64,000 nucleotides of DNA, from positions 842,028 to 906,027 of the forward strand of contig LSYV01000007.1 of the NCBI GenBank assembly GCA_001584585.1, given 5' to 3'. The DNA is from Gonium pectorale. Lineage: Eukaryota > Chlorophyta > Chlorophyceae > Chlamydomonadales > Volvocaceae. Every line of letters begins with the position of its first letter. Within the stretch, counting starts at the first letter, position 1. This document shows, piece after piece, positions 1 through 12,712 of the stretch. The notes under the pieces were generated by a model. That model was not told the origin of the DNA, searched no databases, and saw nothing but the letters and a program-made list of their open reading frames with translations. Position numbers and translations under genes: made by a program.

Positions 1-3000
1 TTCCGCTGCCGTGGTGCGGCCGCCAGCTTGGGTCCGCCCTCGCCGCCGTCGGCGGCTAGCTGCCGGATCTGGGCGGGGCGTAGCCGCTTCAGCGCCGCCA
101 GGTCCTCGTCCAGAATCTCAAAATCCCGGTCGTCCTCGTCACCACGATCCTCGTCGTCGAGCACGATCTCGTCATCCTCGTCATGAATCACCTCGTACTT
201 GTCGTTGTTGCTGGACCTCAACTTGGAATCGGATTTGACGCCCGGCTGGCCAGCCTCCTCCGCCTGGCCTTTCGCAGCTGCCCCCTTGGCTGCTATGGAT
301 GCACGCTTGGGCTCAGCCGCCGCCGCGGCCTTGCCCGTGGAGGAGCGGCCACTCGTGGAGGCCTGTGAGTAGTGGAGCGGGGCAGGCGCGTTCGGATGCC
401 GTCAGATTGTTGTGCAGGTGGGGTTTGCTCCTCATTCATGGGTCTTCGAAGAGCAATATACGCGCTGCCATTATGTACAAGTATGTAACCTGTCGCTCCG
501 TTCTCGCCCCATGCACGTACTATGTACGTGCACCATGTGCGCACCTGTGCGCCGGCGTCGCGCCCGTGCCCTGAATCCTCAGTCGCCACCGTGCCGGCCG
601 CGCCCTTCCGCTCCCGCTTGGCTGGCCGCGCGCCTTCGGAGGCGTCCGTGCGGTCGCTCTCCTCGTCGCGCTCAAAGCTGTAGCCCGCCGGCGGCGGCCC
701 CAGCCGGAACTGCCCGTGAGACACATGCGCCTCCTGAGGAGGCCGAAGCGGCAGAAGCAAATTCCGGCAGCTGAGCAATTAATGTTCAAGGCATCGCGAC
801 ATGCCAGCACCGGGCAACAAACAGTGTTTCACATCTTGGCTCACCAATAGCGGCACGCCCAGCTGCGCCGACAGCTTGTCCACCACAAATCGCTCCCCCG
901 GCGTCACCACCGTCACCACTGTCCCCGCGGCCTGCTCCAACAGGTCCGCTGCTGCCGCCGCCGCTGCGGCAGTGGCAGCGGCGTCGCGAGCCGCCGGCAC
1001 GCCTTCCTCCCCTCCAGCTTCGGCCAGCACCGCCGCCGCCTCGGCGGCGGCGGTGCGCGCCTCGGCGGCCGCCTGCGCAGCCAGCGCGGCAGAGAGGCGG
1101 CCGGTGCGCCCGGCGCGGTGGGCGTAGTGGGCGGCCGAGGAGGGCAGCTCCAGGTTGAATACCGCATCGCAGGCGGGCACGTCCAGGCCGCGCGCTGCCA
1201 CGTCCGACACCACCAGGGCGCGCATCTTACCCCGCCGGAAGGCGTTCAGCAGATTGGAGCGGGCCAGGCGGGGCAGCTCGCCGTGCAGCGCGGCGGCCTG
1301 GGTGAGGTGGGCGGGGAGAAGGACATCAAGACGGGTGGCCGGATGTAGGGCTCGTGAGTGCATGGATAGCACGGTGCATCTCGACGGCGCCTTGGTCCGC
1401 TCAGTAGGGATGTCAGCTGGACAGGATCGCAGTGCGGAATGCACCTTTAACACCCAATATGACAAGCACTAGTTTCGACACCCCCAGGAGCTGCGCGTTG
1501 CGAGCGCAGTGCCCCTAGGGGAGGTGGACCCCAGTTCGGCGCCCGCGCACCTTCATGCCCCTCGCCTGCAGCTTGAACTGCGTGTCCTGCAGCCGCTGCT
1601 GGAAGTTCATGAAGACCAGGGAGCGCTGCACGCCCAGAGCGTGAATGGTCCTGCGGAGCACATCCACCTGGGGCGTAGGGCGCGGTACACACGGGTTCGA
1701 CAGGTTGGGTAGGAGGAATACGAGCGATTGGAGGAATACGATACTGTGTAGTGCAGTTACCGGCGCAGGAGGGTGAGACACATGAAAGCGACTAGTGGCG
1801 CGCCGGTGGACATCGGATAACCCTGCCGCCACCTCCCCAGCCGCGAACCGCACCTTGTGCCTGGGCTCCGTGACCATGTAGTAGTGCAGCAGCTGCGGGG
1901 GCATGGTGGGCACTAGCTCCTCGCCCTCGACGCCGCCCGCCGACCCGCGGGTCTTGGGGGCCAGCGGCGAGGCCGGGCCGTCCCAGCCCTTCGCGCCCCA
2001 GCCCCAGCTGGGGTTCTGTGGGCCGCGCACAGCACAGGTGGAAGGGTCAGAGAGCATCCATGACTAGCCAGGCGGCGCGGGACGTAACTCGGTCCATCTC
2101 TTGCGGGCAGTGAAGGCCGAAAGGAGCCACGGAGCACCCAATCCCATGTCCTTTACCCTTCGGGGACCGCCACATGCCTCTACGCAAGCGCTCGGCGATA
2201 CAATTCTCCCTTATTTTCTCGACAAGCTCCTCGCCCACCTTGCGTCCCGCACCCCCGCCCACCGGCGCCCACCTCAGCTGCCGCGCCTTGCGCCTCCGCA
2301 GCCTCCTCATGAACCGCCAGCGCCGGCACCGCCCCAGCCGACACGAAGCATGGGTCCGGGCACCAGCGCGCCGCACGGCCCAGCACGGTGGGGGTGAGCG
2401 TTGCGCTGACAAGTACCGTCTGCCGCCGCGCAGCGGCGCCGTCAGGCCCCCTGCCGGCCGCCAGCGCCGCCGGCGTATCGGAGCCGGAGGCTGCTGCCGC
2501 AGCTCCAGCGCCTCCCGGTGCCACGGGACACCTCTTGCCGCAGTGGTCGCTGATGTAGTTGATGTCCTCGGCGAAGGCGGGCGCCAACAGCTGGTCGGCC
2601 TGCCGGAAGGAGTGACCAGTGGGCCGGAGCGTTGACATGCGGCTGCGGACCTGCCAAGTCCGCGCCCCACCTCCACACGGCCAAATGACGGCTCCCTCCC
2701 AAACCACCTTGTGCCTCGCGCCCCTATTTGCCTTCCGACACCTCGACTAAATGCAAGACCCTCTGGCCCCCAGGAGCTCCGACCCGCGGCTTGTGTGTGA
2801 TCCTCCCCACCTCGTCCAGAACCATGATAGGGCACGGGTGCAGCCGCAGGGCCCCAGTGCGAATCATCTCGGCGAGCCGGCCTGCAGGCGCAGTAGTTGA
2901 GCGGTGGGATGCAGGAGAATCTTGGCAAGGAGGAGAGCCGAACCTTGCCAAGCTGTGGAGCGGGGCCGCGGCGCAGGTCCGGCATGCAGGCGGACCGAAA

Positions 3001-4769
3001 CCCCAGACAAGGGCTCCTTCGTCGCATGCGGTCCCCGATAAGCGGCGCCGGCGAGGACTGCAGACAGCACGACAAGGAGCCTTTGCGGCGGGCAGCTGCC
3101 ATCCTGTCGTGCGCACGCAGATGCGTCACGCGCGGCGGGCGCCCCTTTCCCCACGCCGTGCCCTCCTCCCATGGCCCCCAGGTACCCACCCGGCGTGCCC
3201 ACCACAAGCAGCGGCCCCGGCACCGCCGCCAGTGCCTCCGCCTGGCGCTTGGGGTTGGCGCCCCCGATGACCTGCTGCACTGCGTGGCGCCGCAGGTCGG
3301 GCGGCAGCAGGCTCTTGGCCACCCGCACAATTTGCATGGCCAGCTCCTGGGAGGGCGCGACCACCAGCGCCTGGGAAGAGGGCGGGTAGCGGCCGCACGG
3401 GGCAGCGCGCGAGGGAGGTCGGAAGGTGAACGGGAGCTTCCGGACCACCCATGATGAAACAAGAAGTAACCCCCGATGGGATTCACGCGCTCAGGGCGCG
3501 AGCCGCTGACGCGGCGCTGTAGCAACATACCGTACGCATCATTTCATAACCCATGCAGGCCCCACGGGCGCTAGCCACCTGAATTGGGACGTCCGGCAGG
3601 CCCCCCCGCCGGGGCGTGGTGCGGTCAGCCTGGATCGAATCTGCCCGCTGCAGCGCCAGCGTCATCACTGGTAGCAGGTACGACAGCGTCTGCGGCACGA
3701 CGTCAGGTCGGGAGCGGCGACAGGTCAGCCGAAAAGCCAGCTGAAGGGACCCGGCAACAGTCCAGCTGGGCTGCCGGCAGCCCCATGCCCGTCTGAGCAA
3801 CCCACCGTATCATGGCTCGCCTGTGCGACATGGAGCAGGCGGGGCCATCGACGGCGCTAAAGCGGTCAGGCTCCGGTGCTACAAGCGAGCGTCTAGTTCG
3901 CCTCCGCGTGCGGCGCTCAGCGCTTTTGCCCCATGACTCACCCCAACTCACGCTGGTGCCAGTCCCCTCCCAAATCCACACTACCGCACATCATTCCTTT
4001 TTCCCAGCTGCGATAGCGTCTAATTTTCCGCACTTCAGCCGGAAAATCCCATACGGCGATTTCCCACACAGCAGTCCCCTCGCGTTGCACGCCCATCAAC
4101 TTGGAGCCACTTCCGCCACGACAAGCCGATCTTCGAAGGTAACCCAGCCCAGCACCCAGCCCAATTGCGCTGCGCCTCGCCCCAGCCTCCTCTCGCCCAA
4201 GAGTCGCCCACCTTCCCCGAGCCGGTGTAGCTCTGCACGGCACAGTTGGCCCCGGATAGCACGGCGGGCAGGGCAGCTGCCTGGACGGGAGACGGCCTGC
4301 TGACGTCGATAGAGGGGAGGGCCGCCTGGCAGGAGGAAAAGCGGTCCGAGGGCAAGGGGTTGGTCGGGTAGGGCGGTAAGCTGTTACGGACGCGGCCGTC
4401 GAGGGGCGCGGTAAGGGCCTCTGGGGACGGGTAGGGCCGAAGTAGCGGCTCGGTCGAAGGGCAGTGCACCAAAGGGCAGTGCACCGACACGCGTGTGGAA
4501 CGCTGGGGCCGTGGGAGCGTAAGCCTCGAGCCGGTGCTCACCACTAGAGTCGGTTCAACGCCTAGCTCCAAGAACGCTGAACGCTCCACTGGACGGGGAA
4601 TGTCCGAGCCGTTTGCCGGGCCAGCAGCCCCCGAAGCAGAAGCCCGAGGCGACATGATGGCCCATACGCCATTGTGTGTTGGTCTACATTTCCTTGCTAC
4701 CAGCGGTGCGGCGGCTCGCCTGGACCCCCAGCGCGCAACACTCTTGGAGCAATTTAGCTGCCCCAGCAT
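1..4769 (-). CDS. Chloroplast-type DEAD-box RNA helicase, RH58-like (3' end outside window)
   Basis: ATP-dependent RNA helicase, probably acting on organelle RNA. Phase-consistent exons: 4769-4212, 3689-3579, 3370-3190, 2881-2811, 2599-2273, 2015-1833, 1667-1551, 1297-845, 733-545 and 362 to beyond base 1. Motifs in order: Q-motif (RPSPVQAAALPAV), Walker A (SYTGSGK), Ia (PSQELAMQI), TPGR, DEAD, SAT (VSATLTP), motif V (SDVAARGLD) and motif VI (HRAGRTGR). DEAD is split by an intron after DE. The N-terminus (RWGSRRAAAPLVARK) looks like a transit peptide. PGERFVVDKL after motif VI, preceded by an Ala-rich insertion, is the feature that suggests plant RH58. The last exon codes an acidic tail (DEDDEIVLDDED) that runs off the window. 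An ATG at 4769 opens exon 1. Family assignment is strong; the RH58 sub-assignment is from memory. Confidence 0.9.
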
Positions 4770-5056
4770 CTGCGTTCTTCGTATAATTGAGTTTCCCGAA
4801 TAGATTTTCAGCCAGGACTTGGCGGAGTAAAATGACCGGACAAGCCCAATTATGCTAAGAGCAGCAACCGAAAGAATGCTTCAAGGTAAAAGATTGGAAG
4901 CTCATAATGCATAATGCCGATATGACACTTGGCTGCTAATGGGAAGACCGTTCTCGTTAGGCACGGCGTTCTCGTGGCACCGCACGAGCTCACCTTGCTG
5001 AACGCCTTGCAGCAATTGCATACAGCGAAGTCAAGTACCTGCTGCGACGATAGAAA
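4770..5056. promoter_or_regulatory. Divergent promoter region, DEAD-box helicase / cupin
   Basis: The 287 bases between the two start codons must hold both 5' UTRs and both promoters. They are visibly more AT-rich than the flanking coding sequence. No clear TATA box was identified. Calling it a bidirectional promoter is inference from gene geometry. Confidence 0.45.
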
Positions 5057-7313
5057 ATGGACCGACAAGCCCAACCCCCGACGACACGCCTCAAACACCT
5101 AGGTTACGCGTTGGCATTGATCCTAGGTGCGCTCGCGAGCGCCTCGTCTGCGCAGAAGCTCCAACGTGCCCGCTGTAAAGTGCTGTACCCACCCTACGCG
5201 TGCCCCGAGGCGGAAGCCCAGGTGCGCGTTTCGGGGGATGGGGGGTACTGATGACGGGAAATGCACCGTGAATGCGGTCAGCCGGGACTGTGCTCTCAGG
5301 GACGGGGCAATGTGCGCGCCCACCGGCACGCCGACTGGACTTCTGTCCCCCTTGCTCCTGTCGCCTGCCCCTTGCAGTACGTAACAAACCAAGTCCAGGA
5401 GGGCACGTGGGACATGCGCATGTTTGCAAGCAGGACGGCAAATGGTCAGTAAGGCCGAACTTACGTCCCACTACGGCAGGGCCGTGGCCCGGCTGCAGCC
5501 AGGGCGTCGCGCGTGCCATATCGGCCAACCGCCTTGTTGTCATGGGAGCAGGACCCGACAGCTTGGACTTTGGCAAGCTCACAATCTATCCGGGGCACGG
5601 GTGGCCTGTGCACCGGCATCTTGAAGCAGACGAGTGGCTTTATGTTATGGGCGGAGAAGGCGGTTATGCGTACTTCGCCTACGAAAATACCGAGCCGACC
5701 GAGCTTGCTGTATCAGCAGGTGAGAGGTGCGCCCGGCAAACGGCTCTTACTTTCGTTTGCAGCCCAAGCGCTCGGGCTGGTGAACAAAGTTTGATGGTTG
5801 TTGAGCGGCATTGGTTGCAGTCGGCTGCTACCAAGGGATTCGCCTTTGCCAGCTCCGGCGCCGGCGCCGGGGACCCTTCGTAGTATTGCTGCGACTTTGC
5901 CCACCACATGTGTGTCCAGCTTACGGCACAACGCTTTAACGGCCCTCCTGCACCCTTGCTTGGTCATGTCCCCAGGGCACGCGCTTTTCAACCCACAGGG
6001 CCAGTGGCACAAGGTAGGCGCACCCGGGTTCGAAGGGGGTCGAAAAACGCGTGTGCGTATACGGTGCATGAATGCTCAAGCTGGCATGCACAGTGGCTGC
6101 CAGCGCGTGCCACCGCGTGTCAGCTTCCAGCATGAACCAGCTTCTGAGGCCCCATAGGCCGTTAGGCACATATGTGATGATGAACTAGCGTAAAATTATT
6201 GTGACGTTCCAAGATTATGGAGGTCCACACCTAAGGGTGGGCGCGTGTGGCCGTTTGCTGTGCCCGCGTTGCCACGTACGAACCCGCTTGCCCTACTGGA
6301 AACGCCGCGCCTTCGTACATGTATGACTGTAGAGGTGGGCTTCTTTATTGCGGCGGCACGTTTGAAAAGCAAACATCGCCTCAAGGGTCGGGGTGGGGGT
6401 TACATGGGCTGCCGGCTAGGATGCTTTTTGCTTGCTTGCTCGCCTGGATGGCGTTTGCTATTGTCTGAGGACGCCAGAGGCTCCCTAACACACCGTTATG
6501 CGGCGGCGCCAGTGAGGCAGCTGAAGAAGAGCATGTCCCGTATGGGCTTTTCGTCATCCTTGCATGTGCTGACAAGGATGTCAAAGTATCGGTCTTGTGG
6601 ACAAACCCAGCCAGCTCAGCTAGCCCTGCACGCCAAGCGATTGCATATTAGGGGATGCGTTTCAGCTTTCAGGGCTTAGCTCCAGGGCGCCGCGGACGTG
6701 TCTATAGGCGGAAGCAGGCATCAGAAGCAACCCAGCCCCAATCATGACAAACATAGGAGAGTGCGGATGGACTTCACTCCAATGGGCTGGCTGGCGGACG
6801 GTACGCCTTGGCATCCTCTTAGGGCGTGAAACCGATAACTGCACACTCAGAGGGGAGGGAAGAAGCCGGGGAGGTCTGGGATCAACGTGCGGAGCCTGTG
6901 CTATTCTCTCGATCACCGACCCCATTTCTTAACCTTTATATGGTTGTACTTGCCAGGTATGGAACAACGGCAGCGAGCCGCTGGTGCTGATGGCCATATC
7001 CAAGGCCCTGGCGCCCTACGAGGTCCTGTCAGACTGGCCCGAGAACCCCGATGACGGCGGCGGCTTCATCCCCGACGTGCTGCCCTGGGAGACCAGCTGC
7101 CCTCCCGGGCACGAGCCGGACCCGGACCAGCAGGAGGGCGGGGAGCTGGGGTACGAGGAGGGGGAGGCGGGGGATGCAGAGGCTGATGGCGGATTCACAT
7201 TTGACGAACCGCAGGAGGAAGGGGACCTGGTGGCCGAATGGTCCGTGGGGGAGGCGTGCGCCGAAGCAGAGGCGGGGCCAGAGATGGATCCGGACCAGGT
7301 GGAGGAGCTGTGA
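5057..7313 (+). CDS. Secreted germin-like cupin with acidic C-terminal tail
   Basis: Exons 5057-5221, 5378-5448, 5499-5719, 5976-6013 and 6957-7313 join in phase to 283 residues. The start gives a signal peptide (hydrophobic LGYALALILGALASASSA, cleavage near AQ). Germin box 1 is VHRHLEADEW, fitting HxHxxxxE. Box 2 is assembled across an intron as NPQGQWHKVWN, exactly PxGxxHxxxN. The metal ligands (three His, one Glu) are therefore present. Known germin-like cupins bind manganese or another metal and are extracellular oxidases, dismutases or binding proteins; the substrate here cannot be told. The last exon adds about 90 residues rich in Glu/Asp after the cupin barrel, which is unusual. The final intron (943 bases) is long beside the others. 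The exon that supplies box 2 is only 38 bases. Confidence 0.85.
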
Positions 7314-8200
7314 TTGACAGAGGGCACGCCATGCGTGGCGGGCTTGGGCCCGTGGGAGAGGAGTAACTATCCCACGGGCCAAAGTTGAGATTGCTCCTGC
7401 TGTACTGTTAGGCACTCGTGTGGTACTTTTTGATGGCGATCAACTGAATAGCGCTACGGGGACGCAAAGGGGCGTGTACTGATGTTTAAATTGACCCGTC
7501 CAGCATAGGAAGCGTGCTCACAGGCCGCGCTTGTGTGCCTGCTGGAACCAAGAGCACTGAACGCGGGCCACGGGGTGAATGCTCAAACACTGCTTGATTG
7601 ATCCTGTGCATGCTGCAATCCAGCCACGTCATCGTTGTCACAGCTGGCCCATGTTACATAATCATCTCCTCTCGCTCTCTATGACTTCGGCAATAATATA
7701 GCAGGCCCCTACACTAAACCAAGTGAAGCTTGAAGCCTGCTCAGGTCTCCGACTATGTGCCCTGGCGGGGAGGCCGGACTGCCGAAGCCGTTCCACCTTA
7801 TCCAATTGGCGCCAATTCCCATCCTTGAGCCACGTGAAGACCGCACCCATCTCCTGTATCAACTGAACCCAAGCACGACCCTATGCGGTGCTGTTGCCAC
7901 CATACATCCGTAACGGCATACTGTACGAACATACCACCCACGGCTCACTGCTTTGATGATACTCCTATAACCGAGAACCCTTCGGAAAAGGAATCTGGCG
8001 GCGAGAACACGCGCCCCTGAAAGTAGCCATAAAGCAATCCTCTCGTCCTCTCGCCTAGCCTATGCTTAGCCCGGGGCGCAAGCGCCGCCGCTCACAACCT
8101 GCCTGGTATACTAAAAACACTCATATCCCTCCCTCTCCCTCCAACAAAAGTGCAAGATAGCGCTTCCAAAGACCTGCATATGCTCTCGCTGCAGCAACGC
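7314..8200. other. Convergent intergenic region (cupin 3' / OPR 3')
   Basis: Holds the 3' UTRs of two converging genes. A TGTAA element for the minus-strand OPR gene lies at 7654-7658. No coding exon or RNA gene is recognisable. Confidence 0.5.
7654..7658 (-). terminator. Candidate TGTAA poly(A) signal of the OPR gene
   Basis: TGTAA on the minus strand about 540 bases after the OPR stop. TGTAA is the usual green-algal nuclear poly(A) signal. A five-base match is weak on its own. Confidence 0.35.
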
Positions 8201-11200
8201 TCAGGTAGACGGTGACGGCGCCGGCATTGGACCGCCGTGCGCACCCGTCAGGTCGTTGTTCCACACCCTGCCCAGCTGAAACGTGCCCACGCCACGGCGC
8301 TTGCCCGCTGCGGCGCGCTTCTGGCAACCACTGAAGTCCGGCCCCGGCGGCCCGTCCGGCGAGCCAATGAGGCGGCTGAGTGAGGCCGCATCCAGGTATT
8401 GCACTGCCTCATCCGCACCGGGGCCCGCCGCGGCGCTTGGAGGCAGAGTTTTTACGGCAGCGTCAGCGAGGGCACCGGCAGAGTCGTCGCCCTTGGGAGA
8501 CACCGCCGAAGGCAACACTCCGCTTGTCTGAGCGCCCGCCGTGAAGGGCAGGACCGGCTGGCTAGCAGGGGCCACCACGGCGGCGCGCGGCGCAGGGGTG
8601 CTGGCAGCAGGGGTGCTCACTGCTGCGCTGGCCACGAGTACAGGCGGCTTCCTGGGCTTCGGCCGCAAGGCCACCTGGGGCTGCGGCACTGGCACTGGAG
8701 GCGCCGCCACTACCACCGGGCCCAGAATGTCGTCCTCAGAGAGCGAGATGACGGCGCCTCGGGCCCCGGCGCTCGTCACCGCGGGTGCAAACACTCCTGC
8801 CGTTTCCGCTGCTAGGGTCTCGGCGGCAGCTGCCAGCACTGCAGCGGCGGGCACGCGTGCCGGAGGCGGCCGCAGCGCGACCACCGGTCGCGAGCCGTTG
8901 CCGTTCACAATCAGATCACCGCCGCCGCTGCCCGTGCCGCCAGCGCCACCGCCTCCGTCGGGCCCGTCCACGCCGCTACCGCGCTCAGCACCGGTGCCAC
9001 GTCGGCGGCCGCTGCGCTTGCTTCCGTTGTCTTCAGGGCTGCCGTCAACTACGGCGCCGTTGACATAGCCGTTGGCGCCATTGGTGCTTAGGGCGGTGAT
9101 CGCCGTGGCTGCCAGGTCGGGAACCACAGCGAGCTGAACCTCCGCCTGCGGGGGCGCATCATTTTGCCCGCCGGGGTAGGTCGCCATGCCGGTAGCCCCA
9201 TTCTGGGCCGGCAGCGGCAGCACAGCCGTCGCGTCGCGGCCCAGAGGCGCTGCCACTGTCAGCACAGAGCTCTCGCCCGGCACCAGGTCGGGCGAAATCG
9301 GAATCATGCCGTTGGCAAGAGACCTCTGCCTCTGCTGCACGGTGAATGCCGGCACGGACGCAGGCCGCACCGGCGCCGGCGCCGGCTTCGCGACCGTTGT
9401 GGTGCCCCGTTGCCCCGCCTCCGAAGCGCCGCTGGCGGCATCAGCGGCGGCCGCTCCCGCGGTACGGCCATTGCCGTTTACGCTGCTGGGCGCTGATGCC
9501 GCGATACGAGTACGTCCGCTGGGCTCCTCACGTCCGTGCACAACTGCATCGGCAGACCCGCTCGGGCTGGCAACTGCCGCCACCGCGCCTCCGGCCGCCG
9601 CCATCATCGCTACTAGGGGCCGCTCGCCAGATTGCTCCGTCTGCGCCAGCGGAATCTGCACCGGCTCCGAAGCCGCGGGCAGAGAGCGCATGGCATCCTC
9701 GGCGGCGCAGATCTGGATGATCTCATCTAGCCACGTGCCGTGGGGCGCGAGGGCTGGCAGGTGCTCGAACACCATGGCCAGCTGGGCGGCACTGAAGGCG
9801 TCCAACTTTGAGTAGACTGTCATGATGAACGAGTACAACCACGTAACCTGCAGCCGCCCGGAAACAAGAGAGGACGTGCTCAGTCCAAGCGCGAGCTATG
9901 GGACGACCGGTAAAGCCGAGTGCATAGGAGACTCCGCCTTGCGGCAAAGCGGTCCTTGGCTTGGAACGGGAGCGGGGTGCGCAAACTGGTTTCAAGTGAG
10001 CAATGGGAGTGCGCGCTGCAAGGGCGCCAGAAACCCACAGTACACTTGCCAAGTGCCAATCCAGCCCCGCCCTCCACCTGCGCCTTCTGTCTGCGCGACC
10101 AACAGGTCTGCCCATAGGCCCTGCGAGTCTACGCAGTTGCGCACCTGCGGCCGGAATCCAACTTGCGCCAGCGCCTTGAGCGCCTTGCACAGCTCCTCCG
10201 GGCTGCACGCCGCCAGCCGCGCGTTCGAGTGCTGCTCGTAGCCCTGCAGCCAGGCCGGCAACGGCGCGTAGCCGAGCTCCACCAACGCCACCAGCGCCTG
10301 GCTCTGCTGGCCCCCAGGCATGAGTGCCAGCTTGCATCCCAGCTGCCGCCCAAACTCCTCCAGCCACAGGCGCTGCGGCCTTCGGCCGAGGCGCGCTATG
10401 GCGGCGGCCGCGTCGCAGCACTGCTGCGGCGTGAAGAAGGGCAGGCGCTGGAAGGAGGCGTTGAAGAACTGCTGGAGCCAGGGCTCGGGCGGCCGGAAGC
10501 GCATGTGCGACAGCGAGACTACGACGTCGGTCAGCTGTCGCGCCGAGGCCTCCGTCAGGCTGCGCCTCGTGCCCACCAGCATGGTGTTGAGCCACTCGGC
10601 GCTCGGGCGGCAGTTGAGCTTGGAGAGGGCGGCGAAGATGGTGGCGGCCTGTGGGGCACGGCTCAAGCTCATATATGGCCTGAAGGGGCACCGACTTCGC
10701 CCGACTGCCAGAACGAGAGACACCGGCGCAGTCGCCATAGCAAGCTCACGAGGGGCTTCGTGGCGCGATAGAACACCAACGGATGTGCACATGTCCGCAG
10801 AGTTCTCACGCAAATCAGACGCAGAAGCACAGGGTGCAGTGCAGCGCAGGTGGCACTATCTACAGACTACAGTTCCAGGGCACGGCCCTCGATAGAACCC
10901 CACCTGTGCGCCGTTAAGGCCGCCCGCCGTGCCCACCAATGCCGCCGACCGCTCGTAAAAGCGCTCCATCCAATTGTCGCGGGGCCGGCACCCCAGGGCC
11001 GCAAGCGCACTCATGGTCTTCTCCAGATCGGCCGGCGAGTAGCTCTCCATCTGCGCCTCGCTCGCATCCATGTACCTGGCGACCCATGGGTCATTGGGCA
11101 AGTGGCGCATCGCCCCCAGGCCGACCACAAGCGACCGCAGCTGCGCCGCCGAGTAGAGGTGAAGGAATGGCGTCGCAGCATCGCACGCGGCCTCCATCCA

Positions 11201-12712
11201 CGCAGAGGGAGGACGGTGCCCCGTGTTGCCCAGGCTGCTCATGAGGGTAGTTAGCGAGCCCGGCGCTGCCGCGTAAGCTGCAAGGTGCGGCCGCGTGGCA
11301 TCCACCACGGCTGTCAGCCACGCGGACGATGGTCGGTAGCATAGCGCACCAAAGCCACACACCATGGCGTGGAGCTCCAATGCAGACATGCTGCGGCTCG
11401 CCGGGGACTGCTGCGCTCGAGTAGGCTGCGTGGCCTCGCCGCTAGGCACGTCTGCCAACGGCAATGCCGAGTTCAGCCCCTTCCGCTGGCGCTTCCGCCG
11501 CTTCGCGTCGTGCTGCTCGGCGCCGTCGTCAACCGCTTGCCCCGGAGCGGCGGAACTGCTAGGCTGAACAGCTGCCAGGGTAAGGGCAGCTTCCGGGGCC
11601 GCTACCCTCGCTTCCGCTGCCGCCAGCAGCTCCAATGCTCGCTGCTCAAGCTGCTCGAGCAATGCCACATCATTGTACCGGAGCCGTGACATGGCAGTCA
11701 CAGCTGTGGCCACCCCTCGACCGTCGAGGCGGTTGCAGGAGCGTGACAAAACGGTGGCCAACCCCGATGCCATCGACGCAATCTGATTGCGTCGCGGCTC
11801 ACCTTGCTGGCGCGGCTTCAGGCGAGCTGAGCCCATTTGCACTGCAGCACTGGGCGTGTCAAGCGCGCCGGCAGGCGAGCTGGCGACCCCGCCAGCTCCA
11901 CTGTTAGGGCCCCCAGCGAGCCCATCGACGGAAGATGTGCGCCTTTGGCCACGCTGTCTGTGACGCTGACCCGAATGCCCCTGCCCCGAAGCTGCCATAG
12001 GAGCAGACGTGGACGCTTCGGCGTTGCTGCTGAGGCGCTGCTGGTTCAGCTGGTCGCTCCTGAACGGTTGCCGGGCACCTGCGCTATGCTGCATCTGCCG
12101 AGCCTCCAGCTCGCCAGAGCTCTGGCCACCGGCAGGCGGCGACGCGGAACCCGACCCAAATGTTGTAGGATTGCCGCCCGCGGGGACGGCGTAGCCCAAA
12201 GGCCCGGCCTCATCGGTGGCCTCCTCTGCGGCGGGGGCCACCTCTACCAGCTGCTGCAATGCTGCGCAGGCGTGGATATGGTTAAAGGACGGGCCGTGCT
12301 GACGGTACAGGACCAGAAGCTGCGCCGTGCTGGTGCACTCCCGGATGGCGACGGTAAGCTGCGCAGGCGACGAGCTGGGCCCCGACAGCGGCCGCGTGCC
12401 GCTGTGCCGGCGTCTCGCCGGCTGGGACGAGCGCGTTGCTGCCTGCGGCCCAAAGTTCCGCGTCAAGTCAAATCCCCCTCTCAAAGTTCGACAAACGAGG
12501 CGCGTGGCAAAGCCTCGCACAACTCCAACTACTACCGCACCTGATTGGTCCGCGGCCGGTCGGAGCCGAGGACCAATGCTGGGGCCACATCGGAAGCAGG
12601 TTGTGCTTTGCATGTGTGAGAGCCGACTGAGCGCAACGCCGAGCACTGGCGGTGCGTCCAGAGCTTGACGGTCGCCTGGCCCGGCCGCCGTAGCTGCACT
12701 CGGCAAGCCCAC
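8201..12712 (-). CDS. Octotricopeptide-repeat (OPR) protein, putative organelle RNA-binding factor
   Basis: Exons 12712-10904, 10648-10145 and 9847-8201 join in phase to 1319 residues. The middle third holds about ten OPR units of 38 residues, each opening like PPSAWMEAAC or PPEPWLQQFF and ending in a helix like ALAALGCR. Introns 1 and 2 fall inside repeats 4 and 9, and splicing restores the 38-residue spacing, which confirms both junctions. OPR proteins (TBC2, TDA1 and others) bind specific organelle transcripts to stabilise, splice or translate them. The target here is unknown. The N-terminus has an Arg-rich transit-like stretch; the in-frame Met near residue 34 (MQSTTCFRCG) is an alternative start. 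The C-terminal ~500 residues are Ala/Pro/Gly-rich low complexity with no RAP domain. Confidence 0.92.

Noticed and set aside
2724..3116. Apparent variant helicase motif DEVG instead of DEAD
   Set aside because: The open frame runs into the intron. Splicing at GAC GAG/gtgggg to the acceptor before GCC GAC CAG restores DEAD.
7016..7415. Minus-strand open frames over the cupin tail
   Set aside because: Complement of the acidic coding exon.
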